Below are positions 41,469 to 49,853 of a DNA stretch of 53,525 nucleotides, one piece after another. Position numbers and translations under genes: made by a program. Origin of the DNA: JALTDM01 sp964421355 (GTDB lineage Bacteria > Bacteroidota > Bacteroidia > Bacteroidales > JALTDM01). How positions within the stretch are numbered: the first letter of the stretch is position 1; every line of letters begins with the position of its first letter. The notes below the pieces were generated by a model that saw only the letters and a program-made list of their open reading frames with translations, made no database searches and was not told the origin of the DNA. The stretch lies in assembly GCA_964421355.1 (NCBI GenBank), contig CAYQWX010000007.1, positions 1 through 53,525 of the forward strand. The letters are read 5' to 3'.

Positions 41469-43913
41469 TTACAATCTTACACCAATAACAGTTACATCAT
41501 CTATTTGTGTTCCAAAGCTTTCTCTCCAATCTACAAACACCTGTTTAATTATATATTTTTGTTTTATCAAAGGATTTTCTGCATTTTCCAACAATAATCG
41601 TTTAAAAGTTATTGTTTTGTATTTTTTATTTTTAGGTCCACCCAACTGGTCAGCAAATCCGTCCGTAAATAAGTACAAAATATCACCTTTATTCAGTTTT
41701 GCTACAACCTTGGAAAAAGGATTCATATTAACATAATAGGCAATAGGCATTTTATCAGGACGTAATTCATACAAAGAATATTTTCCTCGCTTTTCAAAAA
41801 ATTTCACTTTTTCCTGATTGGAAAGTACTTCTATTTCTTGTTGTTCAGATATCCAATACACAGGATTATTTGCTCCTGCATACTCTAAAATATTTGTCTT
41901 GGTATTATATATAATCACAGACATATCCATTCCATCTTTTTGCTCTCCAAACGCCCCTTTTTGTCCAAGTGCTGCTATTACCTTTTCCCTCATAGCATCC
42001 AATATCATACCCGCATCCATTACGTTTTCCTTGTTCACTATTTCCCACAAAAAAGCTATGCCCAACATGCTCATAAATGCACCGGGAACACCATGTCCTG
42101 TACAATCAGATACTGCTACTACAGTAATGTCATCTACATTTACCCACCAATAAAAATCACCACTTACTTTATCTTTTGGCATAAACAACACCATCATATC
42201 AGAAAATGTCTCTAATAATATATCAGGATTAGGAAAAATAGATCGTTGCAATCTACGCGCATATTCTATGCTCTCCATCAAATCAGTATGAATACCCTCT
42301 ATCATCTTTTTTTGTTGTACTAATTGATCTCTTTGCTCACTTATCCTTTCATTCTGAAGGCTCAATTCCTCATTTATACTTGCTAATTCTTTAGTGCGTT
42401 CATATACTAATTTTTCTAACCGTACATTATCTTTCTTTATCCAATAAGAATGTGCTTTTGTTATAAGATAGAAAAATAAATACACTAAAATAAATAAAAC
42501 AAAGTAGAATATATAGCGAACAAAATATAATGTGTTTCTATGATACTTAAATTCAAAAAAACTATCTCCAATTATAAAAGAAAAATAAGATGTACCTGCT
42601 ACTTTATATACTCTAAAATCTCTTAAAATATTGCCACAATAAGTAATAGGAATAACTACCTTTTGTAAAAAATCTTCACTATAAATATATATATGCGAAT
42701 CATCATATAAAATAGTTTCATATTTATTATCTCCATTTAAATCTATACCTCCATCAAAAAAAGTATAGGAATTTAATAACTTCTTTTTTACATTAAAAGA
42801 AGTATCATACACTACAATATCCTTATTACCTTTAAAAAAAATGGCAAAACCATCATCAGTTTTTACAAGACGGGCAATATTCCCTTTGTAATCCGTAAAT
42901 TTTTTCTCTTTTACTATTTTTCCGTCTTTAGGCTCCACCACTCTTATAGTAGGGACAAAATTAGTATCCCTGGCTGAAGAAGTTAAAGCATAGATATATG
43001 GTTTAACATAAATAATATCTGTAGAAAAATTAAAATCTCCTGTTTTTATCGGAGGAAATTGAAACTCTAACTTCTTGTTTAACACAAAGATATAAGATGA
43101 AAAATCTCCATATTTATAACCAATTATTTTTAACCTATTATAATATGCTAAACTATCTTCATTTTTTGAATTTTTAAAAAGCTCCAAATAAGATAACGGA
43201 AGAGTATTACCCGTGGCAAAATTTGAATTTAACATCAACCCTGATTCCTCATCATAAACAAAGCCATAATAATTTACCGAAGTTTTTGGTGATTGATACA
43301 AAATATTATTTCTTATATCATACACAAAAGCACGTCTGGGTTGAATAGCATAGGTCCCATTCAAGGAAAAAATCACATCCTTATATCCATCATTATTCAA
43401 ATCGGCAAAATACATACTTGTTTGATAAACATCAGGTTTGCCATTCCACAATAAATAACGACAAATAGGTTTATGTACCCTTATACGACTATCTTCCAAT
43501 CCTTTATCAAAACTCCTTATATCTAGGTAAACAGTATCATTATAAAGTGTCAAAAAGAATAATTCCTTTATCCCGTCCCCGTTATAATCACAAAAGAAAT
43601 TATTATGAACCATTCTATTTTCCACAAAATAGTATCCACTTGGCAATGCTTCATAATACAAGTTTTTACCGTCTTTAGTCAATATCATCAAAACATGGCC
43701 AAGAGAAGTTTTATTATAATCAAAAATAATTTGTTCCTCATTACCGTCATTATTTAAATCCTCAAGGAATTGGTGAGAATTTATTCCTGCCTTTCCTTTA
43801 TATATCTTATCTACTCTATATTTAGCAAAAAAATTATTAGGTAAAAAGTAAATAATAAATATAGTGCCAACCAATGCCACTAATAAATTTATATGTTTTA
43901 AAATACGAAACAT
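41469..43913 (-). CDS. FG-GAP/VCBS sensor fused to SpoIIE-type PP2C phosphatase
   Basis: A signal anchor (8-25) is followed by a large periplasmic part with Asp-rich FG-GAP/EF-hand-like loops: DLNNDGNEE (52-60), DYNGDGIKE (109-117), DLNNDGYKD (171-179) and DLNGDNKYE (391-399), suggesting a calcium-binding beta-propeller. A second helix (464-485) and a coiled coil (about 495-560) lead to a PP2C/SpoIIE domain. Metal-binding residues appear complete: SGD (584-586), SDCTGHG (602-608), TDGFAD with Asp751 and DDVT (805-808). Such phosphatases reset Ser/Thr-phosphorylated STAS or SiaC proteins. Length is 814 residues. No partner kinase is adjacent; a tandem SiaC-like gene lies at 10673. Confidence 0.88.
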   Translation of the reverse strand: MFRILKHINLLVALVGTIFIIYFLPNNFFAKYRVDKIYKGKAGINSHQFLEDLNNDGNEEQIIFDYNKTSLGHVLMILTKDGKNLYYEALPSGYYFVENRMVHNNFFCDYNGDGIKELFFLTLYNDTVYLDIRSFDKGLEDSRIRVHKPICRYLLWNGKPDVYQTSMYFADLNNDGYKDVIFSLNGTYAIQPRRAFVYDIRNNILYQSPKTSVNYYGFVYDEESGLMLNSNFATGNTLPLSYLELFKNSKNEDSLAYYNRLKIIGYKYGDFSSYIFVLNKKLEFQFPPIKTGDFNFSTDIIYVKPYIYALTSSARDTNFVPTIRVVEPKDGKIVKEKKFTDYKGNIARLVKTDDGFAIFFKGNKDIVVYDTSFNVKKKLLNSYTFFDGGIDLNGDNKYETILYDDSHIYIYSEDFLQKVVIPITYCGNILRDFRVYKVAGTSYFSFIIGDSFFEFKYHRNTLYFVRYIFYFVLFILVYLFFYLITKAHSYWIKKDNVRLEKLVYERTKELASINEELSLQNERISEQRDQLVQQKKMIEGIHTDLMESIEYARRLQRSIFPNPDILLETFSDMMVLFMPKDKVSGDFYWWVNVDDITVVAVSDCTGHGVPGAFMSMLGIAFLWEIVNKENVMDAGMILDAMREKVIAALGQKGAFGEQKDGMDMSVIIYNTKTNILEYAGANNPVYWISEQQEIEVLSNQEKVKFFEKRGKYSLYELRPDKMPIAYYVNMNPFSKVVAKLNKGDILYLFTDGFADQLGGPKNKKYKTITFKRLLLENAENPLIKQKYIIKQVFVDWRESFGTQIDDVTVIGVRL

Positions 43914-43943
43914 GCACTAAAAATAAATATTCAGTATTTTTTA

Positions 43944-43951
43944 CAAAGATA
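43944..43951 (-). promoter_or_regulatory. Putative -7 element (TATCTTTG) for the SpoIIE gene
   Basis: The minus strand reads TATCTTTG, 30 bases before the phosphatase ATG, between it and the stop of the barrel gene. Confidence 0.5.
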
Positions 43952-43971
43952 AATTATTTTATTTTCTTAAC

Positions 43972-45441
43972 CTAAAAAATATTTGTAACAAATCCAATTT
44001 TTATCCACAATTGATTTTTGTGAAAATGATTATCTATGCGACTTACACTATATCCTGTCTCTCCGAACCATTCTCTAAAAAAACAATCCATAGGATAAGC
44101 CAATCTAAAAGCTATACTTGCTTGTTCATATAACTTACCATTTAGCATATAATTGCCATATTCATTACTTCTGTCATCATAAGAAAGATAAATATCACTT
44201 CCAACATTCCACTCCGAAGTATTCAATCCCTGACGCAACAAAGAAGCTTTAATTTGCATATAAAATGTCTTTTCATATCTACGAATGACACAAATCCCCT
44301 CTTCAAAATTACCACTTAACGGGTGAGCCAGTGGTTGATTTTCCATACCGTAATTACCAATAGGCGTATCATGAGAATAAATAAAAGGACGGGCAACATT
44401 CATTTCACCCAACATAAACCACCTATTAGCATACCATTTTGCTCCAAGCTGAATAGCATATTTATTACCATACCAGCCTCTATTTGCTCTTAATTCTTTT
44501 ATTCTAAACTCATCTAAAACAAATTGTGAATACAAAAACAAATTATGCCAAGGTTTCAAAGTTATACCTCCTCCCATTATCACATTGTCTCGAGACCCCA
44601 AGTCAAACTCTACAGGTCTGTAAAAAATTATAGGATTAAGATAACTAATTTCTATCCCTCTTACTCTACCATCAAGGTAATGAGACCAAATAACCGTTTC
44701 AAAGAGAGACACATTAAGCCATTTTTTAGCAGCCCAATTCAAATAATGATATGCAAAATATTTTGGCTCTCTTTTTTCTACACCATACCTTATAGAATCC
44801 TTATCATATCCCGTAGATACCTGCCACACATAATGAATATGCCACACATTCAATGTTCCCCTAAAGTAATAATAACTTCCTCCCGCATCAGACAAGAAAA
44901 AAGAACGGATTCCTCTCCCTAAAAACATTTTTCCTTTACCTGCGGAGAAATACATATACGGGGATACCTTGTAAGATAAATTCCATCTGACATCGGAAAA
45001 ATAAACATTGCCTCCTCCTTTATTATAGCGTGTATAAAAACCCGGAATATAACTACAAGCTGAATCCTCAAATATATCAGGATGTTGTAAATAAAAATAA
45101 GGAAGCAATTGCATACCAAATCTTTTCTTCTTAAACTCAAATAAAAAACCATTTATAGTTTTATATTCAGGCAGCTCTCCCCTATTTACGCCAACGGTAG
45201 CATTAAATACAGGTAATACATTTATATTATTTGAAGAAAAAAAATGACTTTTATAATAAAAACTATCTATAAGCAAGAACCTGTCTCCTGTAAAAATATC
45301 ACTTTGAGTATTTAGTATTTTATGCCTAAAAACCTCATTAGAATAAAATGAATTAAGAGGAACTACCAATTGTGAAAAAACATCGGTAGGTACCCATAAA
45401 CACAATACAAGTAAAAAACTATAAAACTTTGCCTTCTGCAT
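43972..45441 (-). CDS. Outer-membrane beta-barrel protein (Wzi/RemB-like)
   Basis: A signal peptide (1-23, ending FSQ) is followed by about 460 residues of alternating aromatic and polar strands with no globular motif, such as YMYFSAGKGKMFLGRGIRS, FYRPVEFDLGSRDN and LFLYSQFVLDE, and a C-terminal strand ending in Phe (WIKIGFVTNIF), the usual barrel-assembly signal. The GKGKxFLGxGxR and NPIIFYRPVE blocks recall Wzi capsule-anchoring and RemB-like motility proteins of Bacteroidota. That family link is tentative. Length is 489 residues. The start overlaps the yihY-like gene end by 23 bases, so it is co-translated. Confidence 0.68.
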   Translation of the reverse strand: MQKAKFYSFLLVLCLWVPTDVFSQLVVPLNSFYSNEVFRHKILNTQSDIFTGDRFLLIDSFYYKSHFFSSNNINVLPVFNATVGVNRGELPEYKTINGFLFEFKKKRFGMQLLPYFYLQHPDIFEDSACSYIPGFYTRYNKGGGNVYFSDVRWNLSYKVSPYMYFSAGKGKMFLGRGIRSFFLSDAGGSYYYFRGTLNVWHIHYVWQVSTGYDKDSIRYGVEKREPKYFAYHYLNWAAKKWLNVSLFETVIWSHYLDGRVRGIEISYLNPIIFYRPVEFDLGSRDNVIMGGGITLKPWHNLFLYSQFVLDEFRIKELRANRGWYGNKYAIQLGAKWYANRWFMLGEMNVARPFIYSHDTPIGNYGMENQPLAHPLSGNFEEGICVIRRYEKTFYMQIKASLLRQGLNTSEWNVGSDIYLSYDDRSNEYGNYMLNGKLYEQASIAFRLAYPMDCFFREWFGETGYSVSRIDNHFHKNQLWIKIGFVTNIF

Positions 45442-46339
45442 CTATACTTTTATTTATTTCAAAACCTATCAATATAACCAAAGACATAAAATACAACCAC
45501 AACAATAGCACAATAATAGCACCTAACGAACCATAAAACTTATTGTAATGTCCAAAATTGCTAACATAATAAGAAAATCCCCACGAAACTAACAAAACCA
45601 TAATTGTAGAAAATGTGGCACCAACTGAAAAAATTTTCCATCTTCTATTTGCACGCTTTGGTGTTCCGTAATAATACATAAAAGATATGGTAAAATAAAA
45701 TAATAGAAAAACAATTATCCATTTACCAATCATAATTAGCCACACTACATAATTATCTGCCAACAAATCATATTCTATTAACGCATTTACTGCAACATCA
45801 GTAAAAATTGTAAGCAGAGTTGCTATGGCAATCAAGACAGTAAGAATAACAGCCAAAAATAATGAATGTAATCGCTTACGAAACCAATTTTCTCTAACAT
45901 TAAAAAATATAGACTCTTGAAAAGCAGACAAAAAACTATTAAACCCGTTAGTTGCAAAATACAATGTAGTAAGAGCACTGAACGATAACAATCCTCCACG
46001 TTGGTGACTAACTATATCCAAGATTAATGTCTCAAAAGTCTTGTAAGAATAATTTGGCATTAACTCTCTCAACAAATTCATAACCTGTTTATCTAAATTA
46101 GGTATGGGTAAATAAGGAATCAAAGTAAAAAGAAAAATTATAGCTGGAAAAATAGATAAAAACAAATTATATGCAATAGATGCCGCCCGTGTAGTAATAT
46201 TACCGTCGGTAATACTCCTCCAAAATACTTTGAATAACTCAGATAAACTTTTACCACTTAAAGCATTGTATTTTTTGTAAAAAACAATTTGTCCTACCCG
46301 AGTATTTTTTACCTTATCTATAGTTTTTTTAAAGTTCAT
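45419..46339 (-). CDS. YihY/UPF0761 family inner-membrane protein
   Basis: Six hydrophobic helices and the motif RAASIAYNLFLSIFPAIIFL near residues 50-70 identify the YihY (formerly RNase BN-like) family. Other matches are FATNGFNSFLSAFQ and YYYGTPKRANRRWK. Length is 306 residues. Members are integral membrane proteins of unknown function; the old ribonuclease label was an error. The gene lies 4 bases after the aminotransferase gene and overlaps the barrel gene downstream. Confidence 0.88.
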   Translation of the reverse strand: MNFKKTIDKVKNTRVGQIVFYKKYNALSGKSLSELFKVFWRSITDGNITTRAASIAYNLFLSIFPAIIFLFTLIPYLPIPNLDKQVMNLLRELMPNYSYKTFETLILDIVSHQRGGLLSFSALTTLYFATNGFNSFLSAFQESIFFNVRENWFRKRLHSLFLAVILTVLIAIATLLTIFTDVAVNALIEYDLLADNYVVWLIMIGKWIIVFLLFYFTISFMYYYGTPKRANRRWKIFSVGATFSTIMVLLVSWGFSYYVSNFGHYNKFYGSLGAIIVLLLWLYFMSLVILIGFEINKSIDAEGKVL

Positions 46340-46343
46340 TTAG

Positions 46344-47201
46344 TTAAAAATAAATTTCATTAATTCTATTTATCAAAAACTCTGTTGTATCACGTAAAAA
46401 ACGCTTATTCTTATATGCCGCCACCCACCTAACACCTTTCACTGCATTGGTAACAAACAATTCATCAGCATTGTTTATATAACTTTCATTAAAATCGTCA
46501 ACCTCTTTAAGTTCAACACCATTATTTCTAAATATTTCAATAACTACCTTTCTCATAACACCATCTACGCAGCCACTTGCAACTGAGGGCGTATAAATAA
46601 TGTCATCTTTACCTACACAAAAAATATTAGAATTGGTAGTTTCTACAATATTGCCCTTTTCATTAAAAATCAATACATCATCATAATTATTATTGTGTGC
46701 ATATATAGAAGCAAACACAAATAAATCGGCACTAAGTTTTTTGTATCTAGACCATTTGTTTATAGGTTTCTTATACTCTGCAAAATCTCCTATTATCAAA
46801 CCTTCTTCATTAATCTTAAATTTACTCTGACCCAAAAATGTTTGCTCTATTACATAGGATATATCTGCATCTTCTGTAGGATAATATCGTCCCATACCTT
46901 CTCTAAAAAATGAAATACGGGTATATATTGCACCATGAAACTTATTTGCATTACGCAACCTCTCCATTTCATTCAAAAAGTATTGTTGAGAAAAAATATT
47001 TGGTTTCTTAAAACCATAATCTTTTATAGCATTTATTATTCGCAAATAATGAATACCCCAAAAAGGTATATTGTCATAATATGAAAAGATAGATTCAAAA
47101 AAACCGTCTCCAAAACGAAAAGCACGATTATTGATAGAAAAAATCTTTTCCGTTATTATATGTTTTTCACCATTATATATTATAAAATCAGTTTTTTTCA
47201 T
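46344..47201 (-). CDS. Class IV PLP aminotransferase/lyase (BCAT or aminodeoxychorismate lyase type)
   Basis: The fold-type IV pattern is clear: FRFGDGFFESI near the start, the probable PLP lysine Lys154 in SRYKKLSADL, DDVLIFNEKGNIVETTNSNI and PSVASGCVDGVMRKVV near the C-terminus. At 285 residues it fits either aminodeoxychorismate lyase (PabC, for folate) or a branched-chain/D-amino-acid aminotransferase. No pabA or pabB is adjacent, so I give no symbol. Its start overlaps the GmhB-like gene stop by 4 bases. Confidence 0.87.
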   Translation of the reverse strand: MKKTDFIIYNGEKHIITEKIFSINNRAFRFGDGFFESIFSYYDNIPFWGIHYLRIINAIKDYGFKKPNIFSQQYFLNEMERLRNANKFHGAIYTRISFFREGMGRYYPTEDADISYVIEQTFLGQSKFKINEEGLIIGDFAEYKKPINKWSRYKKLSADLFVFASIYAHNNNYDDVLIFNEKGNIVETTNSNIFCVGKDDIIYTPSVASGCVDGVMRKVVIEIFRNNGVELKEVDDFNESYINNADELFVTNAVKGVRWVAAYKNKRFLRDTTEFLINRINEIYF

Positions 47202-47692
47202 ACAACTTCCGCAACAATCAATTTAGCAACATTCATTAAATTACTATTCGACTCAATAAGGATTCCCTTTACTCCCACTTTTTCCGCTGCCAACACATCT
47301 CTTGGAGAATCTCCTATCATATAAGATTTTTGAACATCAATATTAAATCTGGCAATAGCCTTTTCTATCATTAACGGTTCAGGTTTCCTGCACAAACAAG
47401 ACATAACATCCGGATGATGAGGACAAAAATATACTTCATCTATTTTTACTCCTCCATCATATAAAATCCTGTCAAGTTTTTTCATTACTTGCCAAAAATC
47501 TTTTTCCGAAAAAATTCCCTTGGCAATACCTCCTTGATTTGTAATTATTATAACCAAAAAATCATTTTCTTTCAGCAATTTAATAGCCTCAACTACACCA
47601 TCATTTACCTCAAAATCATTCTCAGAAAACACATAATCACCTATTTCCCTATTTATTACACCATCTCTATCTAAAAAAACCGCTTTCTTCAT
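47198..47692 (-). CDS. HAD-IIIA phosphatase (GmhB-like)
   Basis: The HAD motifs are LDRDGVIN (Asp8, Asp10), ITNQGGIAKG and GDSPRDVLAAE. A zinc site Cys90, His92, Cys99, Cys101 (CPHHPDVMSCLC) separates the GmhB/HisB-N group from other HADs. GmhB removes a phosphate from D-glycero-D-manno-heptose bisphosphate during LPS-core or S-layer heptose synthesis. At 164 residues it is a little short. Histidinol-phosphatase is an alternative, but no his genes are nearby. It is joined by overlap to the aminotransferase gene. Confidence 0.87.
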   Translation of the reverse strand: MKKAVFLDRDGVINREIGDYVFSENDFEVNDGVVEAIKLLKENDFLVIIITNQGGIAKGIFSEKDFWQVMKKLDRILYDGGVKIDEVYFCPHHPDVMSCLCRKPEPLMIEKAIARFNIDVQKSYMIGDSPRDVLAAEKVGVKGILIESNSNLMNVAKLIVAEVV

Positions 47693-47698
47693 TTTCCT

Positions 47699-48316
47699 TT
47701 AACTTAAGAAAAAAAGTTTTGCTAAAAAATAGTACAACATCTTAAAATTAAGCAACATCGGGAATAAAAAACCATAAACAGCTCCCCAAAAATGGACATC
47801 ATGAGCTATCACACTTGCCCTGTCTTCCCTACTCATTTTATAAGAATAAAAAAGATAAATGGCACCGAAAATAATAGCAGGAATAGGGATAAGACCAAAG
47901 AAATAAACCAGATTCCACGGTTCAAAAAATATGCTTGTAAATACTACTGCAGACACGGCACCAGAAGCACCCACCGCATTATAAAAAATATCTTCTTTAT
48001 GTTTTTTTAAAGAAAATAAAACTGAAAACAAGATGGAAGTTAAATATAATATTAAAAAGAATAACCGTCCTTTACTTCCCCAAAATCCTATAAAATAATA
48101 TTCCACCATTGTGCCAAAAGAAAACAATACAAGCATATTTATAAATAAATGTAACCAATTAGCATGTAAAAAGGCATGCGTAAATATCCTGTAATATTCT
48201 TTTTGGTAAAATATTTTATACGGATTAAATTTTAATTTATCCATAAAATCTTGATTACCAAACCCTATTATAGAAACTATTGATGTTATTATTATTATCC
48301 AAAGTGTAATACTCAT
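47699..48316 (-). CDS. Rhomboid family intramembrane serine protease
   Basis: Six hydrophobic segments carry the rhomboid motifs: HANWLHLFINM in helix 2, catalytic Ser118 in GASGAVSAV (GxSG) and His175 in HDVHFWGAVYGF, the helix-6 partner. FTHAFLHANW is the family entry motif. Both catalytic residues are present, so the protease should be active, cleaving single-pass membrane proteins. Length is 205 residues. It is the first gene of a five-gene run with GmhB-like, aminotransferase, YihY and barrel genes. Substrates are unknown. Confidence 0.9.
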   Translation of the reverse strand: MSITLWIIIITSIVSIIGFGNQDFMDKLKFNPYKIFYQKEYYRIFTHAFLHANWLHLFINMLVLFSFGTMVEYYFIGFWGSKGRLFFLILYLTSILFSVLFSLKKHKEDIFYNAVGASGAVSAVVFTSIFFEPWNLVYFFGLIPIPAIIFGAIYLFYSYKMSREDRASVIAHDVHFWGAVYGFLFPMLLNFKMLYYFLAKLFFLS

Positions 48317-48329
48317 AATATTTTATTTT

Positions 48330-48355
48330 AATAAAAAAGGGGCTAACCAGCCCCT
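48330..48355 (-). terminator. Rho-independent terminator after the PorP gene
   Basis: On the minus strand AGGGGCT-GGTT-AGCCCCT is followed by TTTTTATT. It lies about 32 bases after the porP/sprF stop and just before the rhomboid gene. Confidence 0.85.
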
Positions 48356-48363
48356 CAAATATA
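48356..48363 (-). promoter_or_regulatory. Putative -7 element (TATATTTG) for the rhomboid operon
   Basis: The minus strand reads TATATTTG, abutting the terminator stem, so transcription would start inside the hairpin and escape it. This would restart transcription for the rhomboid gene. Confidence 0.4.
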
Positions 48364-48386
48364 CTATAAATTAAATTAAGTTTCTT

Positions 48387-49301
48387 TTATAACAATTTAG
48401 AACCTCTATTTGCTCCTTCTCCAATATTTACACCTAATACTATTTCAACAGAACCACTGGAATAATTTTTTATATCGGAAAATGAATAATCATAAGCAAA
48501 TCCGAGATAGTATTTATCATATTTAACACCAAGCATTGTTATCAACGATTTGTCACTTCTAAAAGAAAGACCTAACCAATAATTCTTTTGGTAAATACCT
48601 TTCACATTAAAATCTATATTTACAGGTGTCCTTTCCGTTGCTTTTACCAAAATAGATGGTTGTACCTGTATGTTTTCATTTACATCAAATAAATATCCAC
48701 CTGTAAGGAAATAGTGTCTAACAGTAGATGATGTGCTTTCAATATTTACATCTCCTAATTTTACTTTATACTGGATAAGCTGTGCTACAGATAATCCTGC
48801 AAACCAATTACTTGCATATACATAAGTACCAAAATCGGCATCTGGAACAAAAGCAGATTCTTTAGCTCCTGTGATAGCTTCATCTTGTTGATCAACATAT
48901 ACTAATTTGCTTTCATCAAGAACATATTGGAAAGCTCTAAATCCCAGTCCTAATGACAGATTGATATCTTGATTTATCGGAATATGGTACGAATATGCTA
49001 ATTGTAATCCTGTTTGAGAAACAGCACCTATTTTATCACTAAAAATAAAACCTCCTGCTCCCATTTTTCCTCTCATAAAAGGCGAATGTGCTGCTAATGC
49101 AAATGTTTGCGGTGCTCCGTCAAAACCTAAATATTGTTGACGGGCAGTCAATCTTACAGGAATGTAAGTTTGTGTTCCTGCAATAGCAGGATTAAGTAAA
49201 AAGTCATTCAACAAATATTGGCTATACAATGGCAATTGTTGTGAAAAACTTGTAATAACCGAACCAATCATTACACTTACAAAAAATAATATCTTTTTCA
49301 T
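48387..49301 (-). CDS. PorP/SprF family type IX secretion outer-membrane protein
   Basis: A signal peptide (1-21, ending SFSQ) is followed by the family opening LPLYSQYLLNDFLLNPAIAG and RLTARQQYLGFDGAPQT, then an outer-membrane barrel of about 280 residues. PorP/SprF proteins are partners of type IX secretion and gliding adhesins in Bacteroidota and are often paired with individual cargo. Length is 304 residues. It is the second gene of a TonB-domain/PorP pair with a 5-base gap. Confidence 0.92.
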   Translation of the reverse strand: MKKILFFVSVMIGSVITSFSQQLPLYSQYLLNDFLLNPAIAGTQTYIPVRLTARQQYLGFDGAPQTFALAAHSPFMRGKMGAGGFIFSDKIGAVSQTGLQLAYSYHIPINQDINLSLGLGFRAFQYVLDESKLVYVDQQDEAITGAKESAFVPDADFGTYVYASNWFAGLSVAQLIQYKVKLGDVNIESTSSTVRHYFLTGGYLFDVNENIQVQPSILVKATERTPVNIDFNVKGIYQKNYWLGLSFRSDKSLITMLGVKYDKYYLGFAYDYSFSDIKNYSSGSVEIVLGVNIGEGANRGSKLL

Positions 49302-49306
49302 ACGCT

Positions 49307-49777
49307 TTATTTTTTATTTTTATTTACTTTAACTTTATTTCCTTTACAACCTGATTTTTTATTAGATCTACCAAATGTTATAGAAACGGTTTTAAAATTG
49401 GCAACGGGCTTCCCTTTTTCATTTTCTGCTGGTTTCCATTTTGTCATTTTTAATACTCGTACCACTTCATCATCTACCTCTTTTTTAGAAGTGCTTTTTA
49501 CCACATCAACATCTTTTACAAGACCTTTTTCATTTATTGCCAATTTTGCCTTAAATATACCATTGGTTTCTTTTAACATTTCGGGGCGTATTTCTATATG
49601 CCTCATCACAAAATCTATTAGTGCTTTATCCCCTTGTGGATAAAAAGGAGGATGTGCTACACCTTGAGTTGTTGGTTTATTATTAACTCCAACGGATGTC
49701 GCAGTAGAATGAGTTACTTGAGAATACGCTGATATTCCCATACTTATAATCACAAGGAAAGCAAATAGATTCTTCAT
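49307..49777 (-). CDS. Exported protein with TonB C-terminal-like domain
   Basis: A cleavable signal (1-20, ending AYSQ) precedes a short linker and a TonB C-terminal domain at about 65-137: KAKLAINEKGLVKDVDVVKS, VVRVLKMTKWKPAENEKGKP, TVSITF. A Lys-rich tail with one Cys follows (GCKGNKVKVNKNKK). Normal TonB has an uncleaved membrane anchor and Pro-rich spacer, which this lacks, so it may be a soluble periplasmic binder. It opens a two-gene run with PorP/SprF, and a promoter element lies at 49796. Length is 156 residues. Confidence 0.83.
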   Translation of the reverse strand: MKNLFAFLVIISMGISAYSQVTHSTATSVGVNNKPTTQGVAHPPFYPQGDKALIDFVMRHIEIRPEMLKETNGIFKAKLAINEKGLVKDVDVVKSTSKKEVDDEVVRVLKMTKWKPAENEKGKPVANFKTVSITFGRSNKKSGCKGNKVKVNKNKK

Positions 49778-49795
49778 AATTTTTTATTTTTTTGA

Positions 49796-49803
49796 CAAAT
49801 ATA
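49796..49803 (-). promoter_or_regulatory. Putative -7 element (TATATTTG) for the TonB-domain/PorP pair
   Basis: The minus strand reads TATATTTG, 18 bases before the ATG, matching TAnnTTTG. Confidence 0.45.
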
Positions 49804-49853
49804 AACCATTTTTATTATTCTACAAAATTTTTTTTTAGCAACAAATGTTTTTT

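Noticed and set aside
41905..42215. Cys-rich frames opposite and within the SpoIIE gene
   Set aside because: They are alternative frames of the conserved PP2C domain, whose metal motifs are intact.
45419..46339. RNase BN call for the YihY gene
   Set aside because: The RNase BN assignment of this family was a historical error; the sequence is a polytopic membrane protein without nuclease motifs.
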